A stretch of 64,000 nucleotides of DNA from Pollutimonas nitritireducens. Lineage in GTDB: Bacteria > Pseudomonadota > Gammaproteobacteria > Burkholderiales > Burkholderiaceae_B. The DNA lies in the NCBI RefSeq assembly GCF_002849615.1, contig NZ_PDNV01000008.1, positions 229,786-293,785 of the forward strand. Reading direction: 5' to 3'. How positions within the stretch are numbered: position 1 is the first letter of the stretch; every line of letters starts with the position of its first letter. Both the position numbers and the translations under genes were made by a program. The notes beneath the pieces are model-generated. The model made no database searches. It saw only the letters and a program-made list of their open reading frames with translations, and was not told the DNA's origin. Below, in pieces: positions 17,750-27,113 of this stretch.

Positions 17750-19819
17750 ATGCCTGTTATCCCGCTATTCCCACGCTTCGCCTTCAGCATGGCCCTGAGC
17801 TCGCTCTGGCTGTCCTGCGTTCATGCCGACCCGGTCACCACGCTGGCACCGGTCGTGATCTCCGGCCAGGCCGACGCCTCGCCGCTGCAGCCCGGGTTCA
17901 AAGAAGAGCAAGCCAGGCTGGCCCGCGTGGCGGGCGGCACCAACCTGATCGAGCCACAGAAGGAAGTTCGCCTGGTCACCCTGCGCGATGCGCTGGACTT
18001 CCAGCCCGGCATCGTTGTCCAGGACTTCTTCGGCGGCATAGACCAGCCTCGTCTGAACATTCGCGGCTCAGGTGTGCAAAGCAATCCGGTTAATCGCGGG
18101 GTGCTTCTGATGCAAGACGGCCTACCCCTGAATGAAGCCGACGGATCATTCGTCATCGGCCTGCTCGAACCCCGCAACGCACGCCTTATAAGCGTGCTTC
18201 GGGGCGCCAATGCCCTATCTGCAAGCGCAACGACGCTTGGCGGTGAAATGGACTTCCGGTCCTTTACCGGTGCGCAGAACAACGTCCTTAGTGTCGAGGG
18301 CGGCAGTTTTGGTCGGCTGGGTCTGCATGGCGCCAAGGGGTTCCAGGGCGACCAGCTGGACGGACGCCTGAGCATCAGCCACGACAAGGCAGAAGGCTAT
18401 CGCCATCATTCCGACTCCAAACGGACCAGCGTCCAGGGCAACTTCGGCGTACGTGGCGATATTTTCGAAAATCGTACATATCTTTCATATACCGATCTTG
18501 ATTTCGACATCCCCACCGTCGTTCCGAAAGACCGCATGTATCAGGATCCCCGCGAGGTCATGGGTGATCGCCCCGGCGACGCCCCCAATGTCTACAATAC
18601 CAACCCTCATCGCAAGACCGAACAGGTACGCCTGGCCAATCGCACTTATTGGGGAACAGATGACGTGAACCAAACCCTGGGCGTCTATTGGCAGAACACG
18701 GACGATACCTTCACGGAGCCTTCTGGTTCCACCAGAACGGATAGCAACACCTACGGCGCCCAATGGCAACTGGGTGGCAAATGGAATACCGTGGACTACC
18801 GCATGGCGCTGGATTGGGCGCGCAGCGACATGGACCGCGATCTGCATAGCATGAACCCCAGGTCCGGCGCCCGGATCCCCGGCTCGACACGAAACTATGA
18901 TCTGCAGGCCGAAAACCGCAGCGCACTGGTCGGATTGCAATGGCATGTCACACCGGAATGGAGCGTGGTCGGCGACCTGAAATACACACAAGCCGTGCGC
19001 GATGCCCGGAATCAAGGTAATGGGCAAAGCCTGGACCAGGACTGGTCATACGCCAGCCCGAAGCTAGGTCTCATCTGGGCCCCGAGCGACAAGCTGCGCC
19101 TGTTTGCCAATGTCAGCCGCAGCAACGAAGCGCCCACCTATTGGGAGATCATTGGCAGCAGCGGCATGAACAAGCTCGACCTGCAACGCGCTTCAACGTA
19201 TGAGATCGGCGCCGACGGCAAGTTCAACAGCGGCGATTACGCAAGCAACTGGTCGCTTACCCTATACCGCAGCAACGTCAAAGACGAACTGATGAGCTTC
19301 ACGGATGGTTCGGGTTACGGTCCCAGCACCACCATCAACTATACCGACCGCAGCCGCCACCAAGGCATTGAAGCAGGGTTGAACGGCACGCTTCCAGCGC
19401 CTGGCGCTGGCGCTTTCGATTACCGCCTGGCCTACACGTTCAGCGACTTTCGCTTTCGCGGCGGCAACTTCAACGGCAATCAGATCGCGGGCGTGCCGCG
19501 CCATCTGATCAGCGCAGAGCTCTTATACCGCATAGGCGGCCTGCGCTTTGGTCCGAATCTGCGCTGGATGCCCACCGAGACCGAGACCAACCACTTGAAT
19601 CTGGACGGCACGCAGCAGGACCCGTACGCCCTGCTCGGCTTCAAGGTGGCCTACGAACATGACAAGCACTGGAGCGCATGGCTGGCCGCCGACAACATCA
19701 CGGACAGGCAATATGCCAGCAGCTACGTCATCCGGGCCACGCCACCCTCGGCAAATGCGCCCGGCTACCTGCCTGGCAATGGGCGTAGCGTCAGTGCCGG
19801 GCTAAGCTACAAGTTCTAG
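17750..19819 (+). CDS. TonB-dependent outer membrane receptor
   Basis: Receptor of 689 residues: signal peptide (about 1-26), plug domain (about 45-165, with LRDALDFQPGIVVQDFFGG and RLNIRGSGVQSNPVNRG), and a 22-strand barrel ending in the C-terminal aromatic residue (SAGLSYKF). The family imports siderophores, heme, B12 or other chelates using TonB energy. No heme-receptor FRAP/NPNL motif is evident, and the plug resembles ferric-chelate receptors of the FecA class. It is the last gene of the Fur-box operon, 30 bases after the CopD-like gene. The ligand is unknown. Confidence 0.92.
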   Translation: MPVIPLFPRFAFSMALSSLWLSCVHADPVTTLAPVVISGQADASPLQPGFKEEQARLARVAGGTNLIEPQKEVRLVTLRDALDFQPGIVVQDFFGGIDQPRLNIRGSGVQSNPVNRGVLLMQDGLPLNEADGSFVIGLLEPRNARLISVLRGANALSASATTLGGEMDFRSFTGAQNNVLSVEGGSFGRLGLHGAKGFQGDQLDGRLSISHDKAEGYRHHSDSKRTSVQGNFGVRGDIFENRTYLSYTDLDFDIPTVVPKDRMYQDPREVMGDRPGDAPNVYNTNPHRKTEQVRLANRTYWGTDDVNQTLGVYWQNTDDTFTEPSGSTRTDSNTYGAQWQLGGKWNTVDYRMALDWARSDMDRDLHSMNPRSGARIPGSTRNYDLQAENRSALVGLQWHVTPEWSVVGDLKYTQAVRDARNQGNGQSLDQDWSYASPKLGLIWAPSDKLRLFANVSRSNEAPTYWEIIGSSGMNKLDLQRASTYEIGADGKFNSGDYASNWSLTLYRSNVKDELMSFTDGSGYGPSTTINYTDRSRHQGIEAGLNGTLPAPGAGAFDYRLAYTFSDFRFRGGNFNGNQIAGVPRHLISAELLYRIGGLRFGPNLRWMPTETETNHLNLDGTQQDPYALLGFKVAYEHDKHWSAWLAADNITDRQYASSYVIRATPPSANAPGYLPGNGRSVSAGLSYKF

Positions 19820-20022
19820 ACAACGGTGGTGCCAAATCAGCGGCATTACCGCATAATGTCTTCCGGAAGCAGCCAACCAGGGAGGACGCCTTTACCCTTG
19901 GCCTTGCGCGCGAGGTGGCCGCATCGCATATAACCGGCACCGTGGTGCAATGCGCGGGCGCACTGTAAGCCGACAGAATTGCACTATATTGTTGGGCATA
20001 TCCACATTCTTGCCTGCCCGCC

Positions 20023-20400
20023 ATGAGCTTACCCGCCGTAGAAGTCTGTCCTTCCATCGAACTCCGTGACGGAGACCTCGCCCGGAAGCTGCCCGTCACA
20101 CACAACAACGAAGCCAGCACCGCTTTCTTCATCCGCTATGAGGGGCAAGTACACGGCTACCTGAACCGCTGCCCTCATATGGGCTCGGAGCTGGACTGGG
20201 AAGGCAGCGTTTTCACCCGTGCGGGAGACCAGCTGATGTGCGCGCGTCACGGCGCCACGTTTACACCCGACACCGGTGTATGCACGGGAGGGCCCTGCAA
20301 GCCTAGCAAGCTGCTTGCATTGAAGACATCCGAAGACCAACGCGACGGCCGGCAGACCGTACTCTGGTGGCCAGAAGGAAAGACCATTCCCAGGAACTGA
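20023..20400 (+). CDS. Rieske [2Fe-2S] domain protein
   Basis: Small soluble protein of 125 residues consisting of one Rieske domain. Cluster ligands are Cys50 and His52 (CPHMG) and Cys73 and His76 (CARHG). The length and lack of a membrane anchor match stand-alone Rieske ferredoxin-like proteins often annotated as nitrite reductase small subunit homologues. It ends directly before the repeat preceding ppc and may be co-transcribed with it. The 203-base gap upstream (19820-20022) shows no gene. Confidence 0.88.
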   Translation: MSLPAVEVCPSIELRDGDLARKLPVTHNNEASTAFFIRYEGQVHGYLNRCPHMGSELDWEGSVFTRAGDQLMCARHGATFTPDTGVCTGGPCKPSKLLALKTSEDQRDGRQTVLWWPEGKTIPRN

Positions 20401-20442
20401 TTGCGGCATGCAATGCGCGGCATGCAATGCGCGGCATACATT
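20401..20442 (+). repeat. Three tandem copies of a 14-base unit
   Basis: The unit GCGCGGCATGCAAT is present in three adjacent copies (20401-20414, 20415-20428, 20429-20442); the first differs at its first two bases and the last at its 3' end. It fills the space between the Rieske stop and the ppc ribosome-binding site. Confidence 0.8.
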
Positions 20443-20475
20443 GCCTCGAACATAACGATAGCAACAGGAGACTCA

Positions 20476-23337
20476 GTGAAACAGGCTGCTTCATCAAACA
20501 TGGAATCCTCCCCTCTGCGCAGCGACATCCGGCTGCTTGGAAAAACGCTGGGCGACGTTGTCAAGGAATGCGAAGGCAAGGCTATTTACGACGTCATCGA
20601 GAAGCTGCGCCGCGCCGCGGTCAAGTTCCGCCGTGAAGGCAACGAAGTCGACAGCAGAATCCTGGAGCGGCAGATAAGCAGACTCGCCGACGGTGAAGCC
20701 AACTCCGTGGCCCGCGCCTTCAGCTATTTCCTGCACCTTTCCAATATCGCCGAGGACCGCGACCAGAACCGTCGCCAGCGCGAGTACGAATTGCACGGCG
20801 CCACACCGGCGCGCGGCAGCCTGCAACATGCCCTGGACCTGCTCAAGGAAAACGGCATAGGCAGCCGCAAGGTGCTGCGTTATCTTGAAGAAGCGTGCAT
20901 TGTGCCGGTGCTGACCGCTCACCCGACTGAGGTGCAGCGCAAAAGCACACTGGACCTGCACCGTGAAATAGCCCGTCAGCTTGCGAACACAGGCGCCACG
21001 CTGACACCTTCCGAAAAACTGCTGACCGAGCAACGATTGGCCGGGCTGGTTGCCGCGCTGTGGCAGACCCGCATGTTGCGCAAGCAGAAACTGACGGTGC
21101 TCGACGAAATTGACAATGCCCTTACCTACTACACCAGCACATTCCTGACGACGATCCCGCGCATTTACCAAGACCTTTCGACCCGACTGCGCCGACCCGG
21201 ACGTACCGTGTTCGACATCAACACGGCGCCGTTGCCAGCGTTCCTGAAGATGGGCAGCTGGATCGGCGGTGACCGCGATGGCAACCCCAACGTTGATGCC
21301 TCCACGCTGGAACAGGCTCTTTTGAGGCAATCAACGCGGGCCTTGCAGCACTATCTCATGGAAATTAAAAACCTCGGCACCGAGATTTCCATTTCACAGT
21401 CCCTGGGCACAGCCAGTCCGCAGCTGCTGGCGCTGGCGCAAGCCAGCCAGGATCCATCCCCACACCGCCTGGACGAACCATACCGGCGCGCCTTCATCCA
21501 CGTCTATGCACGGTTGGCGGCCACCGCGCTGGCGCTTACCGGCCGCCAACTGGCGCTACGGCCCACCTACCCGGCACCGGTCTATCCCGACCCAATGGCC
21601 TTCCAGACCGACCTGCAGGTCATTGCCGACTCACTGCACCAGCACCATGGATCGCTCATCGCGGCCTTGCGCCTGTCGGGCCTGCTTCAGGCCGTCAGTA
21701 TTTTCGGCTTTCATCTAGCGACTGTCGACTTGCGGCAAAGTTCGGACGTGCACGAACGCGTGCTTACCGAATTATTCGGGGCAGCCGGCGTGCAATGGAA
21801 CGGAAAGGCCGTTGACTACGCTGCGATGTCCGAAGACGATCGCAATGCACTGCTGCGCCACGAGCTGCGGCAAGTCAGGCCACTGGTATCGCCCTGGATC
21901 TCCTACTCGGCCGAAACCGAGAAAGAACTGGCCATTCTGCGCGCCGCAGCCACCATCCGCCAGACATATGGCAAAGACGCCATCCGGCAAACCATTGTGT
22001 CGCACACCGAAACCCTCAGCGACCTGCTGGAGGTGCTGGTATTGCAACAGGAAACGGGACTTATCTCGCCCGCCTCGGGGGGCGCCAGCCACAAACCCCA
22101 GGACGGCCTGATGGTCGTCCCGCTGTTCGAAACCATCCCCGACCTGATGCGCGGATCCGACATCATGGCCGACTGGCTGGATCTGCCCGAGGTCGCCACA
22201 CGGGTGCGCTACGCCCAGGACGGCATCCAGGAAGTCATGCTGGGCTACTCCGACAGCAACAAGGATGGCGGCTACCTGACCTCGAACTGGGCCTTGTACC
22301 GCGCCGAACGGCAACTCGTGCGCGTTTTCAAGCAACGAAAAATCCGCTTGCGACTGTTCCACGGCCGCGGCGGTTCGGTCGGCCGGGGGGGCGGATCCAG
22401 TTTCGACGCCATCCTCGCCCAGCCGCCGGGTACGGTCCATGGCCAGATCCGACTCACCGAACAGGGCGAAGTCATACAAACCAAGTACAAAGATCCTGAA
22501 GTGGGACGCTGGCACCTTGAGAATTTTGTGGCCGCAACGCTGGAGGCCAGCCTTGCTCCGAATTCCGCAGCATCCAAGACCGAAGACGACAATATGGCGC
22601 AGTTCGGCGCGGCCCTTGAATTCATGTCGGATGTCGCCCAACACAGCTATCGCGATCTGGTCTACCAGACGCCGGGTTTCAATGACTATTTCTTCGCCTC
22701 CACGCCCATACTGGAGATCGCCGGCCTCAATATCGGATCCCGGCCGGCATCCAGGAAAGCCAGCCAGAAAATCGAAGACCTGCGCGCCATCCCCTGGGGC
22801 TTTTCGTGGGCACAGTGTCGCGTGATGCTGACTGGCTGGTACGGCGTCGGTACGGCGTTGCGAACCTATCTTGAAAAAGGGTGTGAAGGCAGCCCGGCGA
22901 CGTCCGGCGAACGAGTGACCCAGTTGCAGCAGATGGCGCAGGTCTGGCCTTTTTTCAGGACCTTGCTCTCGAATATGGAGCAAGTGCTGGCCAAGACCGA
23001 TCTGGGCATCGCCCGGCGCTACGCCGACCTGGTGCCCGACAAGAAACTGCGCGACCGCATTTTCGGTCGGATCGAACAGGAATTCGCCCTGACGCTGGAA
23101 ATGTTCCAACGCGTTGCCCAACACGAACTGCTGGACCAGGACGCCTTGCTGAAGGCCGCATTGGGAGAACGCTTCGCCTACATCGATCCCCTCAATCACC
23201 TGCAGGTCGAACTGCTACGGCGCCACCGCTCGGCCCGTCCAAGGCGGGACCGGGATGACGATGGCGAAAGCCGTACGCAGCGCGCCATTCACATGACCAT
23301 CAATGGCGTTGCGGCGGGGTTGCGAAACTCGGGATAA
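20476..23337 (+). CDS. ppc: Phosphoenolpyruvate carboxylase
   Basis: Anaplerotic enzyme that carboxylates PEP to oxaloacetate. The protein has 953 residues with the full bacterial Ppc set: the catalytic His motif [13 protein letters not shown], the GGDRDGNP motif, the [10 protein letters not shown] block, the mobile loop [13 protein letters not shown], and the C-terminal AAGLRNSG. The start is GTG at 20476, supported by CAGGAG 5 bases upstream; upstream in-frame codons run through the tandem repeat and are unlikely to be translated. Confidence 0.97.
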   Translation: MKQAASSNMESSPLRSDIRLLGKTLGDVVKECEGKAIYDVIEKLRRAAVKFRREGNEVDSRILERQISRLADGEANSVARAFSYFLHLSNIAEDRDQNRRQREYELHGATPARGSLQHALDLLKENGIGSRKVLRYLEEACIVPVLTAHPTEVQRKSTLDLHREIARQLANTGATLTPSEKLLTEQRLAGLVAALWQTRMLRKQKLTVLDEIDNALTYYTSTFLTTIPRIYQDLSTRLRRPGRTVFDINTAPLPAFLKMGSWIGGDRDGNPNVDASTLEQALLRQSTRALQHYLMEIKNLGTEISISQSLGTASPQLLALAQASQDPSPHRLDEPYRRAFIHVYARLAATALALTGRQLALRPTYPAPVYPDPMAFQTDLQVIADSLHQHHGSLIAALRLSGLLQAVSIFGFHLATVDLRQSSDVHERVLTELFGAAGVQWNGKAVDYAAMSEDDRNALLRHELRQVRPLVSPWISYSAETEKELAILRAAATIRQTYGKDAIRQTIVSHTETLSDLLEVLVLQQETGLISPASGGASHKPQDGLMVVPLFETIPDLMRGSDIMADWLDLPEVATRVRYAQDGIQEVMLGYSDSNKDGGYLTSNWALYRAERQLVRVFKQRKIRLRLFHGRGGSVGRGGGSSFDAILAQPPGTVHGQIRLTEQGEVIQTKYKDPEVGRWHLENFVAATLEASLAPNSAASKTEDDNMAQFGAALEFMSDVAQHSYRDLVYQTPGFNDYFFASTPILEIAGLNIGSRPASRKASQKIEDLRAIPWGFSWAQCRVMLTGWYGVGTALRTYLEKGCEGSPATSGERVTQLQQMAQVWPFFRTLLSNMEQVLAKTDLGIARRYADLVPDKKLRDRIFGRIEQEFALTLEMFQRVAQHELLDQDALLKAALGERFAYIDPLNHLQVELLRRHRSARPRRDRDDDGESRTQRAIHMTINGVAAGLRNSG

Positions 23338-23340
23338 AAA

Positions 23341-23379
23341 GGTCCGCGCCAGCTCGCGACGACACAGACGCCACGGACC
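23341..23379 (+). terminator. Weak hairpin after ppc
   Basis: GGTCCG (23341-23346) can pair with CGGACC (23374-23379) between the convergent ppc and small-ORF genes. The loop is long and there is no clear U-run, so termination here is uncertain. Confidence 0.25.
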
Positions 23380-23381
23380 GC

Positions 23382-23513
23382 TTAAATCATGCTCTCGCCG
23401 TCCTTGCCGGCAGCGCGCAGATCTTTGATCAGCGCGACAATCAACACAAGAAGTACAGCCGCGGAGATTACGGGCCAGATAAGGATGTACGTAGTTAACA
23501 CTAGAGCTGACAT
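23382..23513 (-). CDS. 43-residue single-span membrane protein, putative transporter small subunit
   Basis: A short gene starting ATG 23513 with AAAGGAAA 8 bases upstream, a strong ribosome site. The product begins MSALVLTTYILIWPVISAAV and has one hydrophobic helix (about residues 4-29) followed by a short charged tail ending ESMI. It lies 12 bases after the stop of the sodium:solute symporter on the same strand, so it is almost certainly co-translated with it. Small partner proteins of this kind are annotated beside SSS-family symporters in related bacteria. A stabilising or regulatory role for the symporter is inferred. Confidence 0.75.
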   Translation of the reverse strand: MSALVLTTYILIWPVISAAVLLVLIVALIKDLRAAGKDGESMI

Positions 23514-23525
23514 ATCTATTTTCCT

Positions 23526-25226
23526 TTAAGCGTTGGAGGGGAGGGGGTCAGCCACAGGGCGAAACGCCGGCTCGACCCCCGCCGCGGCGTCTTCGTCGGT
23601 ATGGAACGACGTGACGCGTATGGCGAGCTGATCAAAATCGAAGCGTTCCTTGCTGCGCCAGCTCATTGCCGTACACACCATGGCGCTGACGCCGTAGGCG
23701 GTCAGCGAGCTCAACAAGACGGCATAGTCTCGAAGGAAACCTAATGTGTATGGCAGCGAGCCAGCGATGACGGCGACGCCAACGATAATGGAGATCTTGC
23801 GGTTGAAAAAGGCGAACGTCATCAGCCCGACGACAACACCTGCACCGACCGAGGCGCAGAATTCAAAGAAAGACGCCACGGTGCCGTGTATGGGGATAAG
23901 CTGGAATCGGGAGATGGTGAATAAGGTCACGGCGCAGATAACCGACGTCGTAAAGGCCTTATTGGTGACACGATTCCAGTAAAAACTGATGATGACGGGA
24001 AACACGATGGCGCCCCACAACGCCCCGACGAATACCAGCATGACAAGAATGTCCAGCCGCAGGCTGGCGAATACCACGCCCAGCATCGTAGCCACGATCA
24101 TGGTAGCGCGGCCCCACCACAACATGCGTTTGGGGTCGGGCTTGCCACGCGCCAGGTTCTTGCCATAGATGTCGGTCATCATGATGGACGACAAGGCCGA
24201 CAGATCGGAATCGGCCGTGGACGACAGCGAACCAACCACAAGAATGAAAAACAGCGCAATGCCGAAAGGCGGCAAATAGGTCGACGCCATCTGCGGAATG
24301 ATGTTGTTCATATTGCCATCGGCGGGCACCAGGCCGACAAACAAGGCAAGCATGCCCAGCATGCCCAGGCCGATCACCACGGCACCATAACCGACCGTCG
24401 CAGTGAGGAACGTGGACTTTATCAGGTCTTCCCGCACCGCAAACAAGCGTTGTGCAATCGTTTGATTGCCGATGGCATAGGCCAGCACAGCAACGAAGTA
24501 CGGCGCTCCTTGCTCGAGAAGCGCTTTGGTCGAGAAAAAATTCGACTGCTGGTCCGTCAGGTTCGACATATTGGCCATCAGCATATCGGTGCCGCCGGCG
24601 TTGAAGAAGATGATGGGAATTATCACGACCGCCGCCAGTATCATCGCAATCAGTTGTGCAAAGTCAGTCATTACCGATGCCCTGAAACCCGACCACAAGG
24701 TGTAAGACAGCACGCCCAGTCCGGCGATCAGCACGCCCTGTATGAAACTCAATGGGCTCAGTATTGAGACGAGCGCACCCGCGGCGGTGAAATTGACCAT
24801 CAGGCTGATGCAACTGCCAATCAGATTGGAGCCAGCCATGATCAACTGGCTGGAAGTGCCATGCCGGGCCTGGATCACCTCGGCCAGCGTATGCGCCTTG
24901 GGCGCGAGTTTTCGAAAACGCTTGCCGAAGGGATAGATGAACATGATCATCAAGGCGCCCCACAGACCATAATGTATAGGCCCTGAAAGCCCGTACTTAT
25001 AGCCGGATGTCGCACTGGCATAGAAAGAGGCTGCCCAGATCCAGGTGGCTATCATGCTGGCAGCGGAGAGCCCGAATCCCACGGCGTTGTTAGACACCAT
25101 GTAGCCGTCTACGTTTTCCTTCTTCTTGCCTATTAGCAAAGAAAGAAGGAATGTCGCCCCGTAGAATCCGAATAGCAATAAAAGTGCCGTAGAGGTCGAC
25201 AGCTGAAAGAATGCAGTTTCTTGCAT
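23526..25226 (-). CDS. Sodium:solute symporter (SSS) family transporter
   Basis: Membrane protein of 566 residues with about 13 hydrophobic segments. The SSS signature region is visible around LFFILVVGSLSSTADSDLSALSSIMMTDIYG, where the Ser-Ser-Thr and Asp residues line the sodium site in relatives. The ATG at 25226 has AAGGA 9 bases upstream. The C-terminal 60 residues are hydrophilic. It forms a two-gene unit with the 43-residue membrane protein. The substrate could be urea, acetate or another small organic solute; the sequence does not settle it. Confidence 0.9.
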   Translation of the reverse strand: MQETAFFQLSTSTALLLLFGFYGATFLLSLLIGKKKENVDGYMVSNNAVGFGLSAASMIATWIWAASFYASATSGYKYGLSGPIHYGLWGALMIMFIYPFGKRFRKLAPKAHTLAEVIQARHGTSSQLIMAGSNLIGSCISLMVNFTAAGALVSILSPLSFIQGVLIAGLGVLSYTLWSGFRASVMTDFAQLIAMILAAVVIIPIIFFNAGGTDMLMANMSNLTDQQSNFFSTKALLEQGAPYFVAVLAYAIGNQTIAQRLFAVREDLIKSTFLTATVGYGAVVIGLGMLGMLALFVGLVPADGNMNNIIPQMASTYLPPFGIALFFILVVGSLSSTADSDLSALSSIMMTDIYGKNLARGKPDPKRMLWWGRATMIVATMLGVVFASLRLDILVMLVFVGALWGAIVFPVIISFYWNRVTNKAFTTSVICAVTLFTISRFQLIPIHGTVASFFEFCASVGAGVVVGLMTFAFFNRKISIIVGVAVIAGSLPYTLGFLRDYAVLLSSLTAYGVSAMVCTAMSWRSKERFDFDQLAIRVTSFHTDEDAAAGVEPAFRPVADPLPSNA

Positions 25227-25280
25227 GCGTGGTGATCCTTATATGTTCGTAATCTATCTGTTTCGTGAAGTACAGTGATC

Positions 25281-25318
25281 AAAAAAAAAGGCCGTTTCCC
25301 ATTTAAAAAAAGGACGGC
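25281..25318 (-). terminator. Intrinsic terminator-like hairpin in the symporter leader
   Basis: Read on the minus strand, GCCGT (25318-25314) pairs with ACGGC (25295-25291), followed by C and nine T residues (25289-25281). This is an intrinsic terminator shape only 55 bases before the symporter ATG on the same strand. It may end an upstream transcript or act as an attenuator. Confidence 0.45.
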
Positions 25319-25666
25319 ATGAATGCCGGCAGCTGTCAGGCAGCCGGCGCTGGAATTGCAGCAACGAGCAGCAACGGTACGCTCACCGCCACCGAATTGA
25401 TTGGCGTTGCGAGATCGACAAGGTGCAAAGTTGGTTAAGCAGCGACCAACTTGATGGGTCCGCGGCCAAGCTGGCCGGGCATGGTGTTTCGGCTGAAAGC
25501 CGGACCGCTGTGCAGCGGCCTGATGAAGAACTGCTTCAAACGTCAAGCCGCAGTTTAACGTGTGCAGCGCACTGCGTCCACAGCGGGCCAGATGACGGTA
25601 GTCGTTCGAGCCGCAAAAACCGTATGATGGGCTAACGGAAAATTCTTTCTAAAAGCGGGAATCGCA
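25319..25666. other. Intergenic region without an assignable gene
   Basis: This stretch between the symporter leader and the CoA-transferase shows no recognisable gene. A 34-codon minus-strand frame starts with TTG at 25539 and ends at 25435, but it has no clear ribosome site. A GC-rich imperfect hairpin around CCGGCAGCTG lies near 25325-25350. Confidence 0.5.
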
Positions 25667-27070
25667 ATGACAGACTCCATCACCATTGCCACCTTCCTTG
25701 ATGCCATGCAACCACCGTCGGCCGTCACGGCCGACCGGCGCCACGCGGCCATGCCTGGCATCACGGGCGAGGGCAGTTTACCTTCCGCATTTCCGCTTAC
25801 CGCCTTCGCCGTGGCCGCCATTGGCACCGCCGCACTGGCTCTTGCCGATTACGTAGACACGCGCTTCGGCCATTCTCCGGCAATCAGCATAGACCGGCGG
25901 CTCGCTTCATTCTGGTTCGGTACATCGCTGAGACCTCAAGGCTGGCAGATTCCCGCGCTGCGCGATCCCGTCACAGGCGACTATCAGGCTCGCGACGGGT
26001 GGGTACGGTTGCATACCAATGCTCCCCACCATTTGGTTGCCGCCCTGTCAGTACTGGGAACACGCGCCGATCCGGGCGAGGTGGCACGGACGATAGCGCA
26101 TTGGCACGCCGCCGAGCTTGAAGACGCCATCGTCCGTGCAGGCGGCTGCGCCGCCACAATGCATGGCAGGGACGACTGGCTCAGGCACCCTCAGGGACAA
26201 GCAGTACGGGGCGAGCCCGTCATCCATGCCGAAGAGGCGAGCAAAGGACGGACGGATCAGGATACGACGTCCCTTGCACGCCCCCTGGCCGGCGTCAAAG
26301 TGCTGGACCTGACCCGTGTGCTGGCCGGTCCAGTCGCCACGCGATTCCTGGCGGGATACGGTGCCCAGGTGCTACGGATCGACCCGCCATTCTGGACCGA
26401 ACCGGGCATGGTGCCTGAGGTCACGCTGGGCAAGCGTTGCGCACAGCTCGACCTGCGCAAGGCCGCAGACCTCGCCCGCCTGAAAGAACTGCTGGCTCTC
26501 GCAGATGTCGTCGTACACGGCTATCGCGGCGATGCGCTTGACGGCCTGGGACTGGGCACACAGGCGCGCCATGCCCTGCGACCAGGACTGGTGGACGTGA
26601 GCCTGAACGCCTATGGCTGGACGGGACCGTGGCGCTCGCGTCGCGGCTTTGACAGCCTGGTGCAGATGAGTGATGGCATTGCCAGTGCCGGCATGCGCTA
26701 CTTCGGCCGCGACAAACCTACTCCCTTGCCCGTACAAGCGCTGGACCACGCCACTGGCTATCTCGTGGCGGCGGCGGTCCTGCGTGGACTGACTCGGCGC
26801 GAGCAGGGTGGATACGGTTCCGTCAGCAGGCTGTCCCTGGCACGCACTGGCGAACTGCTGGTATCACAACGAGGCGGCGCATTGACGCAGACAAGAGGGG
26901 AAGATCATGCGATGGAACCGGAGACCGCCGCCGATCATGCCGTCGATATAGAGCAAACCGACTGGGGCCCAGCAAGGCGGCTGAAACCGCCTTGCGAACT
27001 GGAAGGCATACCCATGCGGTGGGACCTGCCGGCAACGGCGCTGCGCAGCAGCGCCCCGCATTGGGCGTAA
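25667..27070 (+). CDS. CaiB/BaiF family (class III) CoA-transferase-like protein
   Basis: Protein of 467 residues. The C-terminal half is a CaiB/BaiF domain (about residue 205 on): PLAGVKVLDLTRVLAGPVATRFLAGYGAQ is the diagnostic start, and the later LVDVSLNAYGWTGPWRSRRGFDSLVQ block is also typical. The N-terminal 200 residues also resemble part of a CoA-transferase fold (DYQARDGWVRLHTNAPHHLVA), so this is the long, rearranged subtype. The usual catalytic Asp is not clearly identified here. It stands alone, convergent with the otnC-like gene. CoA acceptor and donor are unknown. Confidence 0.8.
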   Translation: MTDSITIATFLDAMQPPSAVTADRRHAAMPGITGEGSLPSAFPLTAFAVAAIGTAALALADYVDTRFGHSPAISIDRRLASFWFGTSLRPQGWQIPALRDPVTGDYQARDGWVRLHTNAPHHLVAALSVLGTRADPGEVARTIAHWHAAELEDAIVRAGGCAATMHGRDDWLRHPQGQAVRGEPVIHAEEASKGRTDQDTTSLARPLAGVKVLDLTRVLAGPVATRFLAGYGAQVLRIDPPFWTEPGMVPEVTLGKRCAQLDLRKAADLARLKELLALADVVVHGYRGDALDGLGLGTQARHALRPGLVDVSLNAYGWTGPWRSRRGFDSLVQMSDGIASAGMRYFGRDKPTPLPVQALDHATGYLVAAAVLRGLTRREQGGYGSVSRLSLARTGELLVSQRGGALTQTRGEDHAMEPETAADHAVDIEQTDWGPARRLKPPCELEGIPMRWDLPATALRSSAPHWA

Positions 27071-27113
27071 GCTGAGCTCAGCCGTCTGTACGCGGCGATT
27101 TCCCTGGAAACCG

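Noticed and set aside
20401..20442. CRISPR array
   Set aside because: Only three 14-base adjacent copies without spacers and no cas genes; a simple tandem repeat.
20401..20475. Longer PEP carboxylase start at TTG 20401
   Set aside because: The extra 25 codons come from the tandem repeat, while GTG 20476 has a perfect ribosome site and the normal family N terminus.
21772..23199. Open frame of 475 codons on the minus strand inside ppc
   Set aside because: It is the mirror of a GC-rich, strongly biased coding region; ppc is unmistakable and the mirror frame shows no domain.
25133..25546. 137-codon minus-strand frame over the symporter leader
   Set aside because: It runs into the symporter gene in another frame and crosses a terminator hairpin; no ribosome site.
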